Positions 17,901-24,189 of a stretch of 64,000 nucleotides of DNA are shown here, in pieces (the stretch's first letter is position 1; every line of letters begins with the position of its first letter). Below the pieces are notes generated by a model. The model did no database searches. It was not told where the DNA came from and saw only the letters and a program-made list of their open reading frames with translations. A program made the translations under genes and the position numbers. Source of the stretch: an uncultured Lachnospiraceae bacterium (GTDB lineage Bacteria; Bacillota; Clostridia; Lachnospirales; Lachnospiraceae); NCBI GenBank assembly GCA_947589305.1, contig CANQAP010000001.1, positions 1 to 64,000 of the forward strand. The letters are read 5' to 3'.

Positions 17901-20122
17901 GTTCTTATACCAAATTAGATGGTACGGCTATGCCGACAGTGACGATGACGGATAAGAAAAAAGCAATCGGTAAGATGTATATCCGGAAAATGGACGGCGG
18001 TGAAGAAGTTCCGCTGAATGGCGCTATTTTTACGATCAGAGATACTGATGCGTCAAGTCAGATTACCGTTGCCAGTGGTGATATATTAAATACTGATGAA
18101 GAACTAGAAGCATATACGTTTACTTCAAAAGATGATACCATGATTGAGGTGGATTTATCGCAGTTGGTAGAAAGTCAGAGCGGTGCTGAGCATTTGTACC
18201 GCCTGTCAGAAATAGATCCGCCGACAGGTTTTTCGATCGCGGAACCGGTAGATTTTAAGGTAATAAAGACTGCTGGTACCGGCGCGTTACAGGTGGAGTA
18301 TGTAAGCGGAAATCCATATGCTCTTAACATGAAAAAAGATACGTTTACGGTGCGGGATTATGAATTAACGCTGTTGATCCGTAAACAGAATGAATTTGGG
18401 TTACCGATAACCGGCGCTGTCTTACAACTGTCAAAATATGATTATGCAAATCATAGGAAAACAGGCATAGTTGAGACATTTACCACAGATGCCAATGTAG
18501 GAGACTACCAAATCTCGGCTGATCAGTTAACGGTTGACCAATACTATATCCTTGAGGAATTATCGGCGCCGGAAGGATATAATAAAGCGGATCCGATCAT
18601 CTTTAGGATTAACGCGGATACATCGATCGTGATGCTGCAGGACAGAAAGGAAATACCGGTTCCGGCGAACACCATTGTCATGGAAGATACCACAAACGGT
18701 ATTTCGGTGACAAAGTATGATGATCGCATGCGTCCTTTGGCTGGAGCGGAATTAACCATAACGGCAGTAGACGATCCGACCTTTACGCCGATCACTTGGA
18801 CGACAACAAAAGAGACGAAAGCCATGGAGCTGTATCTCTTTAAGGCAGGATGCAGTTATACGATCACCGAGCAACAGGCTCCGGACGGATATCGCTGTAT
18901 CGATCCGATCACGTTTACGGTTTCAAAAGATGGCACTTATATCACGGTGAATCATGAGAAACAGGACACTCTGGCAGTCCAGATCGTGGATGAGAAGCTG
19001 AAACTGACGATCAGTAAGCAGGATATCACAAATTCTGCGGAATTGCCGGGAGCGAAACTTCAGGTGCGGGACGAGAGCGGTACATTGCTGTATGAATTTA
19101 CTTCGACGGAAGCGCCGACGCAGATGCCGACGGAGAAGTTCCGGACGCCGGCGCCGGGAGACGGTTATACAAAGTATACGTTGACGGAGATTACGGCACC
19201 GGAAGGATATGAACTTGCGGAAACGATCACGTTTGCGTTTGACAGCCGCGGAGATGTATATATTGTCACGCTGGATGCGAACGGCAACGAAGTCTATACG
19301 AAGACGGATGATTTTACGGTAGTCATGCAGGATGCTCCAAAATTTTCCATCAGCAAGCAGGATCTTGCGGGAGAGGAAGTTCCGGGTGCGACGCTGACGA
19401 TCACGACGACGGAAGATGAAAGTTTTGAAACAATCACGTTTGTGAGCGGAACAAAGCCAACGTATCTGGATCAGACATTATTTAAGCCGGGTGTCACCTA
19501 TACCCTGACGGAAACGGCGGCGCCAAACGGATATGCCTATGCGGAGCAGATGACCTTTATGTTTGATGCAAACGGTCAGTTGTATGTCAACGGTAAACTG
19601 GTAGCGAATAAACAGGTCGTGATGGTAGATGATGTGCTGGCTGTTAAGATCAGCAAACAGGATATCACGAATTCCAAGGAATTGCCGGGGGCAAAATTGC
19701 AGATTCAGGATGCGAACGGAACGGTGATCTATGAGTTTACGTCATCCAATACGCCGACGTTGATCCCGAAGGAGGTATTTACTACTCCGCAGCCGGGAAG
19801 CATGGCGTACTATACCTTGACGGAAATCACGGCGCCGGACGGATATGAAGTCGCAGAGACGATCTATTTTGCCTTGGATAGTGCAGGCAATGTGTATGTA
19901 CGGGGAGCGGACGGCACCTATACGCTCTTAAAGGACGGCACGGTAGTTATGCAGGATCGTCCGACGAATACTTCCGATCAGACGAATACCACGGAAACGG
20001 ACTCTAACATAGCTAAGGTGCCAAAGACAGGCGATACGGTTCGTTTGCAGTTGGCTGTATTCCTTGGATTATGCAGTATGCTGATGGCATGTATCTTCCT
20101 GTATAAAGGATTCAGGAAATAG
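11996..20122 (+). CDS. Giant sortase-anchored adhesin with 16 SpaA/Cna-B-like repeats
   Basis: A 2708-aa surface protein. Residues 1-42 form a signal peptide (KR-rich start, hydrophobic AVIMAFSVLLTLVPASL). Residues 50-225 look like an adhesin N-domain. Five Ig-like collagen-binding-type modules start near residues 228, 366, 495, 628 and 768, each with a KSG-type strand, a W.V or W.I strand and an ILPDGL-like loop. From about 910 to 2650 there are 16 prealbumin-like modules, each with an early VxK and ending in a Glu before a (A/P)PxGY box, for example EITPPAGY and EITAPEGY; these normally form Lys-Asn isopeptide bonds. The sorting signal VPKTG (2675-2679) precedes a hydrophobic span and KGFRK. 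No sortase gene is in the window. Start chosen at ATG 11996 after GGAGG; GTG 11992 is out of frame. Likely role is attachment to host or dietary polymer; ligand unknown. Confidence 0.93.
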   Translation: MKRFLRNITGSLFWKRTLAVIMAFSVLLTLVPASLTVAWTADTDTGKQQKDLIGDTSVELQQATLGAKWKDEDGNEVSVEMENGGDYQIPFDADIGMRLDFLLGDGNLVDGDTVYRYQLPDNVRVDVDEWYDLKNKDGDTVGRVHVHPSENGTQGYLDFEFYEDEVKDKKGIHFYVQFEGSFSGELGEEGKKADVEFPAPGGNFTFHIETQGSSKKEEEPELPDIGISKSGTVMEVDGKQYIVWNVYLNPNGRDNIDGDIVDILPDGLKYVEQSGYPKITQNQGGNYGTVTATVNGQELTLKLSGTNSNGINVEFLTSYGDYLQDHINDGSNSFFIENTAAFNPDDLLEKSVEAKGTAYLTPHMLTKSAKSAEIQFDEVTRKYYIDWDIELNQDGMDLQNAKFEDIIPDGLGEPTVLGSLPAGASASYDSASRKWTVTFGSSLDHPNDKQNLHYRTYVDDDALNTASFVNKASLKVEGVNNDFTAQASVRGVDYLDKSIGYKDYDPITKTFRWTIVVNREKKELSNVVVTDSFKSAEMEFVSADVNGVKTTPTRSSSGDQTELKFNLGSIADTVEIHIVTKMKDDFESTSGSSWYSFVNHAKLTADSLPEFEDEANYTVDTEAEIPDFLSKSGQMNGDGTVTWTVHVQHVTNNALTMDFKDILPEGMTYVPDSFQIGESWAGNFQPRKAGYVDGSRTLTYTVDPSQDRKYMDDTNGFTFQYQTKVATTGAATTEGDFNNHAELTLNFENDLQVSDDADAKVSGRPGGVLDKDFQYLGGREVIWTVRINQARLSLNIDKPVIEDQLADYLDYVSGTLYLVDERENRTEVAQNQYTVTNINNKLIVQLPKITNQYYEFEFMTRFNPMYDTALKNETIRNTVTMYGKGETWQDASDTVQNVSFSQGSAGADYSYAIRIRKVDANDTNKGLAGARFSLKLNGVEVGTATSDADGWAYFPGMLSENDGYTFTLEELSAPSGYVKLDKPIEVKFSLSACEDYADGYHSMTITVENENANISTTGSVTVKKTDADGSPLAGAVFGIYSDETCTELVAQMEPTSAATDTLGKTTWEGLEAGTYYIKEITPPAGYKLNTTDIIKATLTKGSSGIETSYETKSGTGSWTKWSEPTEPTIEDVKMKGSLVLKKVDETDGTTALTGAVFGLYTDRRCNDLIEQQTTGGDGTVTFENLEVGRTYYYREDTAPDGYLKDDTIHAVQIGTGTEQADVTIQETVTNKKAVGNIVVTKYGDDGKLLEGVVFTLYDKEGTNTVAKPGTVEAYTVTTDANGVARFEGLPFGDYTIRETTGAVGYTVASDTKIAVNQLGDTKVTVINNLQKINIKIHKTDGAGTNLAGAVFGLLTTNGLEITRATTDASGIAEFKDVPYGNYVVKELIPPAGYFASGTDTVKFEVNGSDFASGTTKELEATNTKQNGFLQFTKYDGANNPLGGAKFALYDRMGKQVKVATSNGSGNVEFQDLPFGTYTLREIDPPAGYLRDTTEYTVVINSNETVTGYYDEVNDPKHNHLIPYVFHNEEASPPFISFKLKKTDTHGVPLADAVFGFYCVGKNADGTDKLIVDATTNEEGIAYFRRIPMTDYVDTDQFYVKEITAPAGYEIGGTDSIIATFGKKDDLSKFKDGEDDGSGTLEDIKIEWLLGDVNDSTIENTEIRGSIRIIKTGLTTLEPLNGAEFTLYEEDGVTIAQVDGTEVEPVTTASMNVDGAMKNGVALFENIPYGSYVIRETKAPAGYTLNPNSFEVDVTENGKVVEVGPIRDARINVSIDKKAVGGMESLLGAKLELHEGDASGKVIASWTSPNTTYTMPFDQLVVGGTYTLTEVTPPAGYAYAEPVTFTIDDYGNITITSGASATLNGKTITMWDKPLELAVIKNGEDDRSLSNAILSLWDNGTDNTKDEMVEEWTTGQTSHIITKSLVAPKTGYHYYTIKELSAPDGYLIADSIKISVDTDGNIYQYDSASSSYTKLDGTAMPTVTMTDKKKAIGKMYIRKMDGGEEVPLNGAIFTIRDTDASSQITVASGDILNTDEELEAYTFTSKDDTMIEVDLSQLVESQSGAEHLYRLSEIDPPTGFSIAEPVDFKVIKTAGTGALQVEYVSGNPYALNMKKDTFTVRDYELTLLIRKQNEFGLPITGAVLQLSKYDYANHRKTGIVETFTTDANVGDYQISADQLTVDQYYILEELSAPEGYNKADPIIFRINADTSIVMLQDRKEIPVPANTIVMEDTTNGISVTKYDDRMRPLAGAELTITAVDDPTFTPITWTTTKETKAMELYLFKAGCSYTITEQQAPDGYRCIDPITFTVSKDGTYITVNHEKQDTLAVQIVDEKLKLTISKQDITNSAELPGAKLQVRDESGTLLYEFTSTEAPTQMPTEKFRTPAPGDGYTKYTLTEITAPEGYELAETITFAFDSRGDVYIVTLDANGNEVYTKTDDFTVVMQDAPKFSISKQDLAGEEVPGATLTITTTEDESFETITFVSGTKPTYLDQTLFKPGVTYTLTETAAPNGYAYAEQMTFMFDANGQLYVNGKLVANKQVVMVDDVLAVKISKQDITNSKELPGAKLQIQDANGTVIYEFTSSNTPTLIPKEVFTTPQPGSMAYYTLTEITAPDGYEVAETIYFALDSAGNVYVRGADGTYTLLKDGTVVMQDRPTNTSDQTNTTETDSNIAKVPKTGDTVRLQLAVFLGLCSMLMACIFLYKGFRK
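19005..19960 (+). repeat. Duplicated SpaA modules at the adhesin 3' end
   Basis: The modules beginning near 19005 and 19640 are close copies in both DNA and protein: both start with a (T/K)ISKQDITNS core followed by ELPGAKLQ, and both end with an EITAPxGYE box and TVVMQD. A more diverged module starting with KFSISKQD lies between them. This looks like recent in-gene duplication. Confidence 0.7.
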
Positions 20123-20171
20123 CAAGAACGGCGGTTTTCCGCATATACGAAACGACATATTATAACAACTC

Positions 20172-20213
20172 AAAGGCAAGAAGGCAGGTCATGCAACCGC
20201 TTCTTGCCTTTTT
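20172..20213 (+). terminator. Rho-independent terminator after the adhesin
   Basis: A perfect 12-bp stem, AAAGGCAAGAAG (20172-20183) with CTTCTTGCCTTT (20200-20211), a 16-nt loop and a run of five T. It sits 50 bp after the adhesin stop. Confidence 0.88.
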
Positions 20214-20346
20214 GTCTGACAGTGGGATATGAAGCAGCGGGGGAAGATTCCCGAGGATCCAGCCCTCCAAGGAACATATGACCTATGGAAAACCGTCAGT
20301 TTAAGAAGAAGGAATAAATGGATATTGCTGATATATGAATTCCATT

Positions 20347-20512
20347 GGTAAATAAATATTATATGTAAATAAATATTACATGTAAATAAATATTATATAT
20401 ATAATATATATGTAAAGAAAATATATATGCAAATAAAAATTATATGTCAATAAATCTTATATGTATATAAATCTTATATGTAAATAAATATTACATGTAT
20501 ATAAATATTATA
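20347..20512. repeat. 17-bp AT-only tandem repeat array
   Basis: Nine 17-bp units with consensus TGTAAATAAATATTATA can be laid end to end: three from 20347 to 20397, then a 13-bp degenerate TA tract, then six from 20411 to 20512. Single-base variants (GGTAAA, TGTCAA, TGTATA, CTTATA) show divergence after expansion. Function unknown. Confidence 0.85.
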
Positions 20513-20572
20513 AAAATACATTTATAAATTATTTTATTCAATAAAAAAGTAAATAAAATATTGATTTTATAC

Positions 20573-20601
20573 TTGACAAAGATAGAAATTATATTTATAG
20601 T
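20573..20601 (+). promoter_or_regulatory. Consensus promoter before the Rpn remnant
   Basis: TTGACA (20573-20578), 17-bp spacer, TATAGT (20596-20601). It is a near-perfect sigma-A promoter and would drive the broken nuclease gene from about 20608. Confidence 0.75.
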
Positions 20602-20663
20602 ATAGTTAGCGATGAAATTGGGGTTGAGATCGCGTCAGTGAGCGAAGAATTGTAAGGAGAGGA

Positions 20664-21280
20664 ATGTTCCGATTTCATTTTGGCGTTCGCCCACACGATC
20701 TAACTGAAAATTTAATCAATCATCCGTTATTCCTATCAGTGATGAAGCATCCGGAAGCTTATGCCTGTTTGCTGGATACGATTTTAGGAGATGCGGCGCG
20801 GACTCTCAGGGAAGTAAAGGTAGAGGAAGTCATCTTGAACCATGTCGGGTTGCGGGCGGTCCGTTTGGATGCGTGGGCGACGGAACCAAGAAGATTTTTT
20901 TGAATACTGAGAGCCGGAACGGGAGAGCGGAGCTGGTGAGCATGCTGCAGTATCTTAAGGACAGCAGGCTGGAAAATCCGGAGATCATTGTTCGGGATGA
21001 AAAATTGCTGCGGCTGGATGCGATTGTACAGGAAGTCAGGCAGAGTGAAGAATGGGAGGAGATCCGAATGACCTATATGGAATATGCAATGGAACAGGGC
21101 GAAAGGCAAGGGATTCAAATAGGAATCCGAGCCTTTGTTATGGATGCGCTAGAGGAAAGGAAGTCGGCAGAGGTTATCTTGGAGAAGCTGGAACGGTGGT
21201 TTGGATTGGATATAGCGCAGGCTAAGGAATACTATGAAGAATTTTCCAAGGAAAGCATGGATGACAGGGCAGAGTGAAGT
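20664..21280 (+). pseudogene. Rpn-family nuclease/transposase remnant with internal deletion
   Basis: Two pieces in different frames. Frame 1 (20664-20903) gives about 70 residues ending VGLRAVRLDAWA, matching the N-terminus of Rpn (PD-(D/E)xK) recombination-promoting nucleases. Frame 2 (to 21277) picks up directly at GDGTKKIFLNT and runs through RQSEEWEEIRMTYMEYAMEQGER, the usual C-terminal part of these proteins. In intact members about 100 residues lie between these points, including the IEMQ-like catalytic strand. The gene therefore lost its middle, with a frame change at about 20873. It keeps a promoter and an AAGGAGAGG ribosome site (20654-20662). It is most likely non-functional. Confidence 0.75.
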
Positions 21281-21340
21281 ATGGGAAGATTCGGATGATC
21301 GATCCGGACCATGCAATGGAACAGAGTGAAAGGAAAGGGA
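21270..21340 (+). repeat. Decayed direct duplicate of the Rpn 3' coding segment
   Basis: This stretch resembles 21041-21113 (agagtgaagaatggga against agagtgaagtatggga; atgcaatggaacag shared; gaaaggcaaggga against gaaaggaaaggga). It begins at the frame-2 stop codon and is not an open frame itself. Confidence 0.7.
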
Positions 21341-21367
21341 TCTCTTTAGGGTCTCTTTCCTTTTTTT
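21329..21367 (+). terminator. Rho-independent terminator after the Rpn remnant
   Basis: Stem AAAGGAAAGGGA (21329-21340) with TCTCTTTCCTTT (21352-21363), one G-T pair, an 11-nt loop and a seven-T run (21361-21367). Confidence 0.8.
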
Positions 21368-21378
21368 GTAAAAAAGTA

Positions 21379-21407
21379 TTGACAAAGTGATTAAAATATG
21401 AGAGTAT
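21379..21407 (+). promoter_or_regulatory. Promoter of the choline-phosphate (lic) operon
   Basis: Perfect -35 TTGACA (21379-21384), 17-bp spacer, weak -10 GAGTAT (21402-21407) preceded by an extended TGA element (21399-21401). A weak -10 with a strong -35 fits a regulated promoter. Confidence 0.5.
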
Positions 21408-21445
21408 GTTCAAAAATGAAGTATATAATATAAAAAATGAACATA
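21405..21445. promoter_or_regulatory. 8-bp inverted repeat, candidate operator
   Basis: TATGTTCA (21405-21412) and TGAACATA (21438-21445) are exact inverted repeats with 25 bp between. They overlap the promoter -10 and early transcribed region and lie just ahead of a gene whose product starts with a winged-helix domain. Autoregulation is inferred. Confidence 0.45.
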
Positions 21446-21470
21446 AGATAGAACAAAGGAATTTCACAAC

Positions 21471-23267
21471 ATGCTAAGTCAGGAAGAATTTCAAATCTTA
21501 TATCGCTTTCAGGTTACAAAGGTTTCACAGCATGTCACGCAGCGGATGCTGGCTGAGGAATTATCGGTTTCATTAGGCAAGACCAATCAGATCATGAATA
21601 ATTTATTGGAAAAGCGTCTGATCGAAACGGGAGCCGACGGAGAGTATCAGATCACGAAGAACGGCGTAGAGGCGCTGGAGCCATATCGTGTACAAAATGC
21701 CGTGATCATGGCAGCCGGAATGTCCAGCCGTTTTGCACCTCTTTCTTATGAAAGACCGAAGGGGCTGTTGAGCGTAAGAGGAGATATCCTGATCGAACGG
21801 GAGATCCGGCAGCTTCAGGAGGCAGGGATTACGGATATCACGGTGGTAGTCGGTTATATGCAGGAAAAGTTTTTTTATCTGGAAGATAAATTTGGAGTCA
21901 GGATCGTAGTGAATGAAGATTATTATCGCTATAATAACACTTCCACGCTGATCCGTGTTTTGGATCGTTTGTCGAATACGTATATCTGTTCCAGTGATAA
22001 TTACTTTGTGGATAATGTATTTGAACCGTATGTCTATCGGGCATATTATTCGGCTGTCTATGAAGCGGGTGAGACGAATGAATATTGCGTGGAATGTGAC
22101 GGCAAGGGTAAGATCAAGCAGGTCGTGGTCGGTGGCAGGGCTTCGTGGTATATGATGGGGCATGTGTACTTTGACAGGGCGTTCAGTGAAGCTTTTTCCG
22201 AGATCCTGAAGCGGGAATATCATCAAGCGGATACGAAAGAGCATTTGTGGGAAGACCTTTATATCCGATATATCAGATCGTTAACGATGTATATGCGGAA
22301 ATACAGCAAGGATAAGGTGTTGGAATTTGATTCTTTGGAAGAATTGAGGGAATTCGACCCGGCATATATTAATAATGCGGATTCAAAGATTTTATGGAAT
22401 ATCAGCCGTGTGCTGGGGTGTGAAACGGGCGATATCGTGAATATCCGTGCGATCACATCCGGCGGCACGCATACGTCTTTTCAGTTTTATGTGGACGGTC
22501 GGGCATATGTTTACCGCCACCCGAAAAAACGGATGGGAAAGCATTTGAATCGAAAAAGCGAGGCATTTTCCTTACAGGCGGCTTCCGGGCTGCATTTGGA
22601 TGACAGCTTTATCTATATGGATGAAACGGACGGATGGAAAATATCATATGATATCGACAGATCACGGGGCTTGGATGTGCATGATCCGAGAGAAGTATCC
22701 CAAGCGTTGGATATGATGCGGATCCTTCATACGAAGAACATCCAGTCTGCCTATGATTTTGATATTTGGGAAAAAGCGATGGAATACCGTAAGCAGTTGA
22801 CGGATCTGGAATATGATGATTTTGAGGACTTTGACCGTTTGTATGAACTCTTGCGGTCGGTGCAGCTTCGGGTCGGAGAAGATCCGGCGGAAAAATGTTT
22901 GTGCCATTGTAGCTGTTTTCCGTCTAATTTTCGTATTGATCATCAGGGAAAGATGTATCTCTTGGATTGGGAGTATTCGGGAAACGACGATCCTGCCAGT
23001 GATCTGGGTACTTTTTTAGCGTCTTCTGATTACCGGATGGAGGAAGCGGTTGCAGTGATCGGGGAATACTTAGGGCATCCCGCCAAGGGGAGGGAACTGG
23101 CACATTATCTGGCATATACGGCGTTGACCGCCTATTACTGGTATTTATGGACATTGTATCAGAAAATGTCGGGAAAGCATGCGGACAGCCGGTTATACAC
23201 TTGGTATCAGCATGCGAAAGGATATGCGAAACAGGCATTAAAGCTGTATTCGGAGGAGGATGGGTAG
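21471..23267 (+). CDS. Winged-HTH / LicC-like nucleotidyltransferase / kinase-like fusion
   Basis: A 598-aa three-part protein. Residues 1-72 form a MarR-like winged helix (RMLAEELSVSLGKTNQIMNNLLEKRLIE, in pieces). Residues 75-305 are a nucleotidyltransferase with AAGMSSRFAPL and Lys97 in ERPKGLLSV, as in LicC CTP:phosphocholine cytidylyltransferases. Residues 320-598 resemble LicA choline kinases and end in LLDWEYSGNDDPASDLGTF. The catalytic loop, normally HxDxxxxN, reads His479-Cys-Ser481 with Asn kept, so the catalytic Asp is gone and this domain may be a sensor rather than a kinase. The start follows AAAGGA (21455-21460). A canonical kinase gene comes next, 1 bp later. CDP-choline as product is inferred from context (licD, choline transporter). 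Confidence 0.82.
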   Translation: MLSQEEFQILYRFQVTKVSQHVTQRMLAEELSVSLGKTNQIMNNLLEKRLIETGADGEYQITKNGVEALEPYRVQNAVIMAAGMSSRFAPLSYERPKGLLSVRGDILIEREIRQLQEAGITDITVVVGYMQEKFFYLEDKFGVRIVVNEDYYRYNNTSTLIRVLDRLSNTYICSSDNYFVDNVFEPYVYRAYYSAVYEAGETNEYCVECDGKGKIKQVVVGGRASWYMMGHVYFDRAFSEAFSEILKREYHQADTKEHLWEDLYIRYIRSLTMYMRKYSKDKVLEFDSLEELREFDPAYINNADSKILWNISRVLGCETGDIVNIRAITSGGTHTSFQFYVDGRAYVYRHPKKRMGKHLNRKSEAFSLQAASGLHLDDSFIYMDETDGWKISYDIDRSRGLDVHDPREVSQALDMMRILHTKNIQSAYDFDIWEKAMEYRKQLTDLEYDDFEDFDRLYELLRSVQLRVGEDPAEKCLCHCSCFPSNFRIDHQGKMYLLDWEYSGNDDPASDLGTFLASSDYRMEEAVAVIGEYLGHPAKGRELAHYLAYTALTAYYWYLWTLYQKMSGKHADSRLYTWYQHAKGYAKQALKLYSEEDG

Positions 23268-23268
23268 T

Positions 23269-24189
23269 ATGGAAGAAAAATCGGCGATATGGAAAGAAAA
23301 AGAAGCGCGTCTGATCATTCAGGAAGCTTTGCACGTAACGGAGAACGAGATATTGGATGTGGAGGTTCTGCACAAGGGTATGACCAACCGGTCCTTTTTA
23401 TTCACCTGCCGCGGTAAACGATATATCATGCGGGTGCCGGGCGAGGGAACGGACCGGCTGATCGACCGGAAGCAGGAATATGCGGTATATCAGACGCTGA
23501 GCGGTAAGGATATTTGTGACACGGTATTGTATATGAATCCGGATAACGGATTTCGTATAACGGAGTATTATGATCATGCAAGAGTCTGTGATCCACTCAA
23601 TACAAACGATGTACGGCAGTGTATGAAAAAACTCCGTAGTTTTCATGAACTGCGACTGAAGGTACCGCATACCTTTGATCTGTTCGGACAGATGGAATAC
23701 TATGAAAGCCTGTGGGGAGGAGTGGCATCTGTATATCCGGATTATGCGGAAACCAAAGCAGCGGTTTTGTCGCTTCGACCGTATATTGAAGCACATGTCG
23801 GAGAAACAGTCCTGTCACACATTGATGCCGTACCGGATAATTTTTTGTTCTATGAAGACCGGAATGGAAAACCTGCCATCCGGTTGATTGATTGGGAATA
23901 TGCAGGTATGCAGGATCCGCATGTGGATATTGCGATGTTTTGTGTGTATGCACTCTATGACCGAGAGCAGATCGATACATTGATCGACCTGTATTTTACG
24001 GAAGGCTGTCAAAGGACGGACCGTATTAAGATCTATTGTTACATCGCTGTCTGCGGGCTGCTTTGGAGTAACTGGTGTGAATATAAAAAGCTATTTGATA
24101 TCGACTTCGGCGAGTATGCGGTCGGGCAATATCATTTTGCACAAGAGTATTGTAAAATAGCAAGAGAAGAAATGGAGAAAGAAGCATGA
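23269..24189 (+). CDS. licA: LicA-like choline kinase
   Basis: A 306-aa choline/ethanolamine-kinase-family protein that would phosphorylate imported choline. The catalytic loop LSHIDAVPDNF has Asp186 and Asn, and IDWEYAG supplies the metal-binding Asp208. MTNRSFLF is the N-lobe loop typical of LicA. I prefer ATG 23269, 10 bp after AGGAGG (23253-23258); ATG 23260 is in frame but only 1 bp from that site. It follows the fusion gene after 1 bp and overlaps the transporter gene by ATGA. Confidence 0.87.
   Translation: MEEKSAIWKEKEARLIIQEALHVTENEILDVEVLHKGMTNRSFLFTCRGKRYIMRVPGEGTDRLIDRKQEYAVYQTLSGKDICDTVLYMNPDNGFRITEYYDHARVCDPLNTNDVRQCMKKLRSFHELRLKVPHTFDLFGQMEYYESLWGGVASVYPDYAETKAAVLSLRPYIEAHVGETVLSHIDAVPDNFLFYEDRNGKPAIRLIDWEYAGMQDPHVDIAMFCVYALYDREQIDTLIDLYFTEGCQRTDRIKIYCYIAVCGLLWSNWCEYKKLFDIDFGEYAVGQYHFAQEYCKIAREEMEKEA

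Larger units (their letters stand above)
20214..20663. other. Non-coding AT-rich stretch
   Basis: No gene is seen between the adhesin terminator and the broken Rpn gene. The first 130 bp are unremarkable, then a 17-bp tandem array (20347-20512), an A/T-rich flank and a consensus promoter (20573-20601). Confidence 0.7.

Noticed and set aside
12188-19000. Minus-strand open frames opposite the adhesin
   Set aside because: They are short, lack ribosome sites and follow the codon pattern of the + strand gene; they are shadows.
20347-20512. Possible CRISPR array
   Set aside because: Units are contiguous 17-mers with no spacers and no cas genes nearby.
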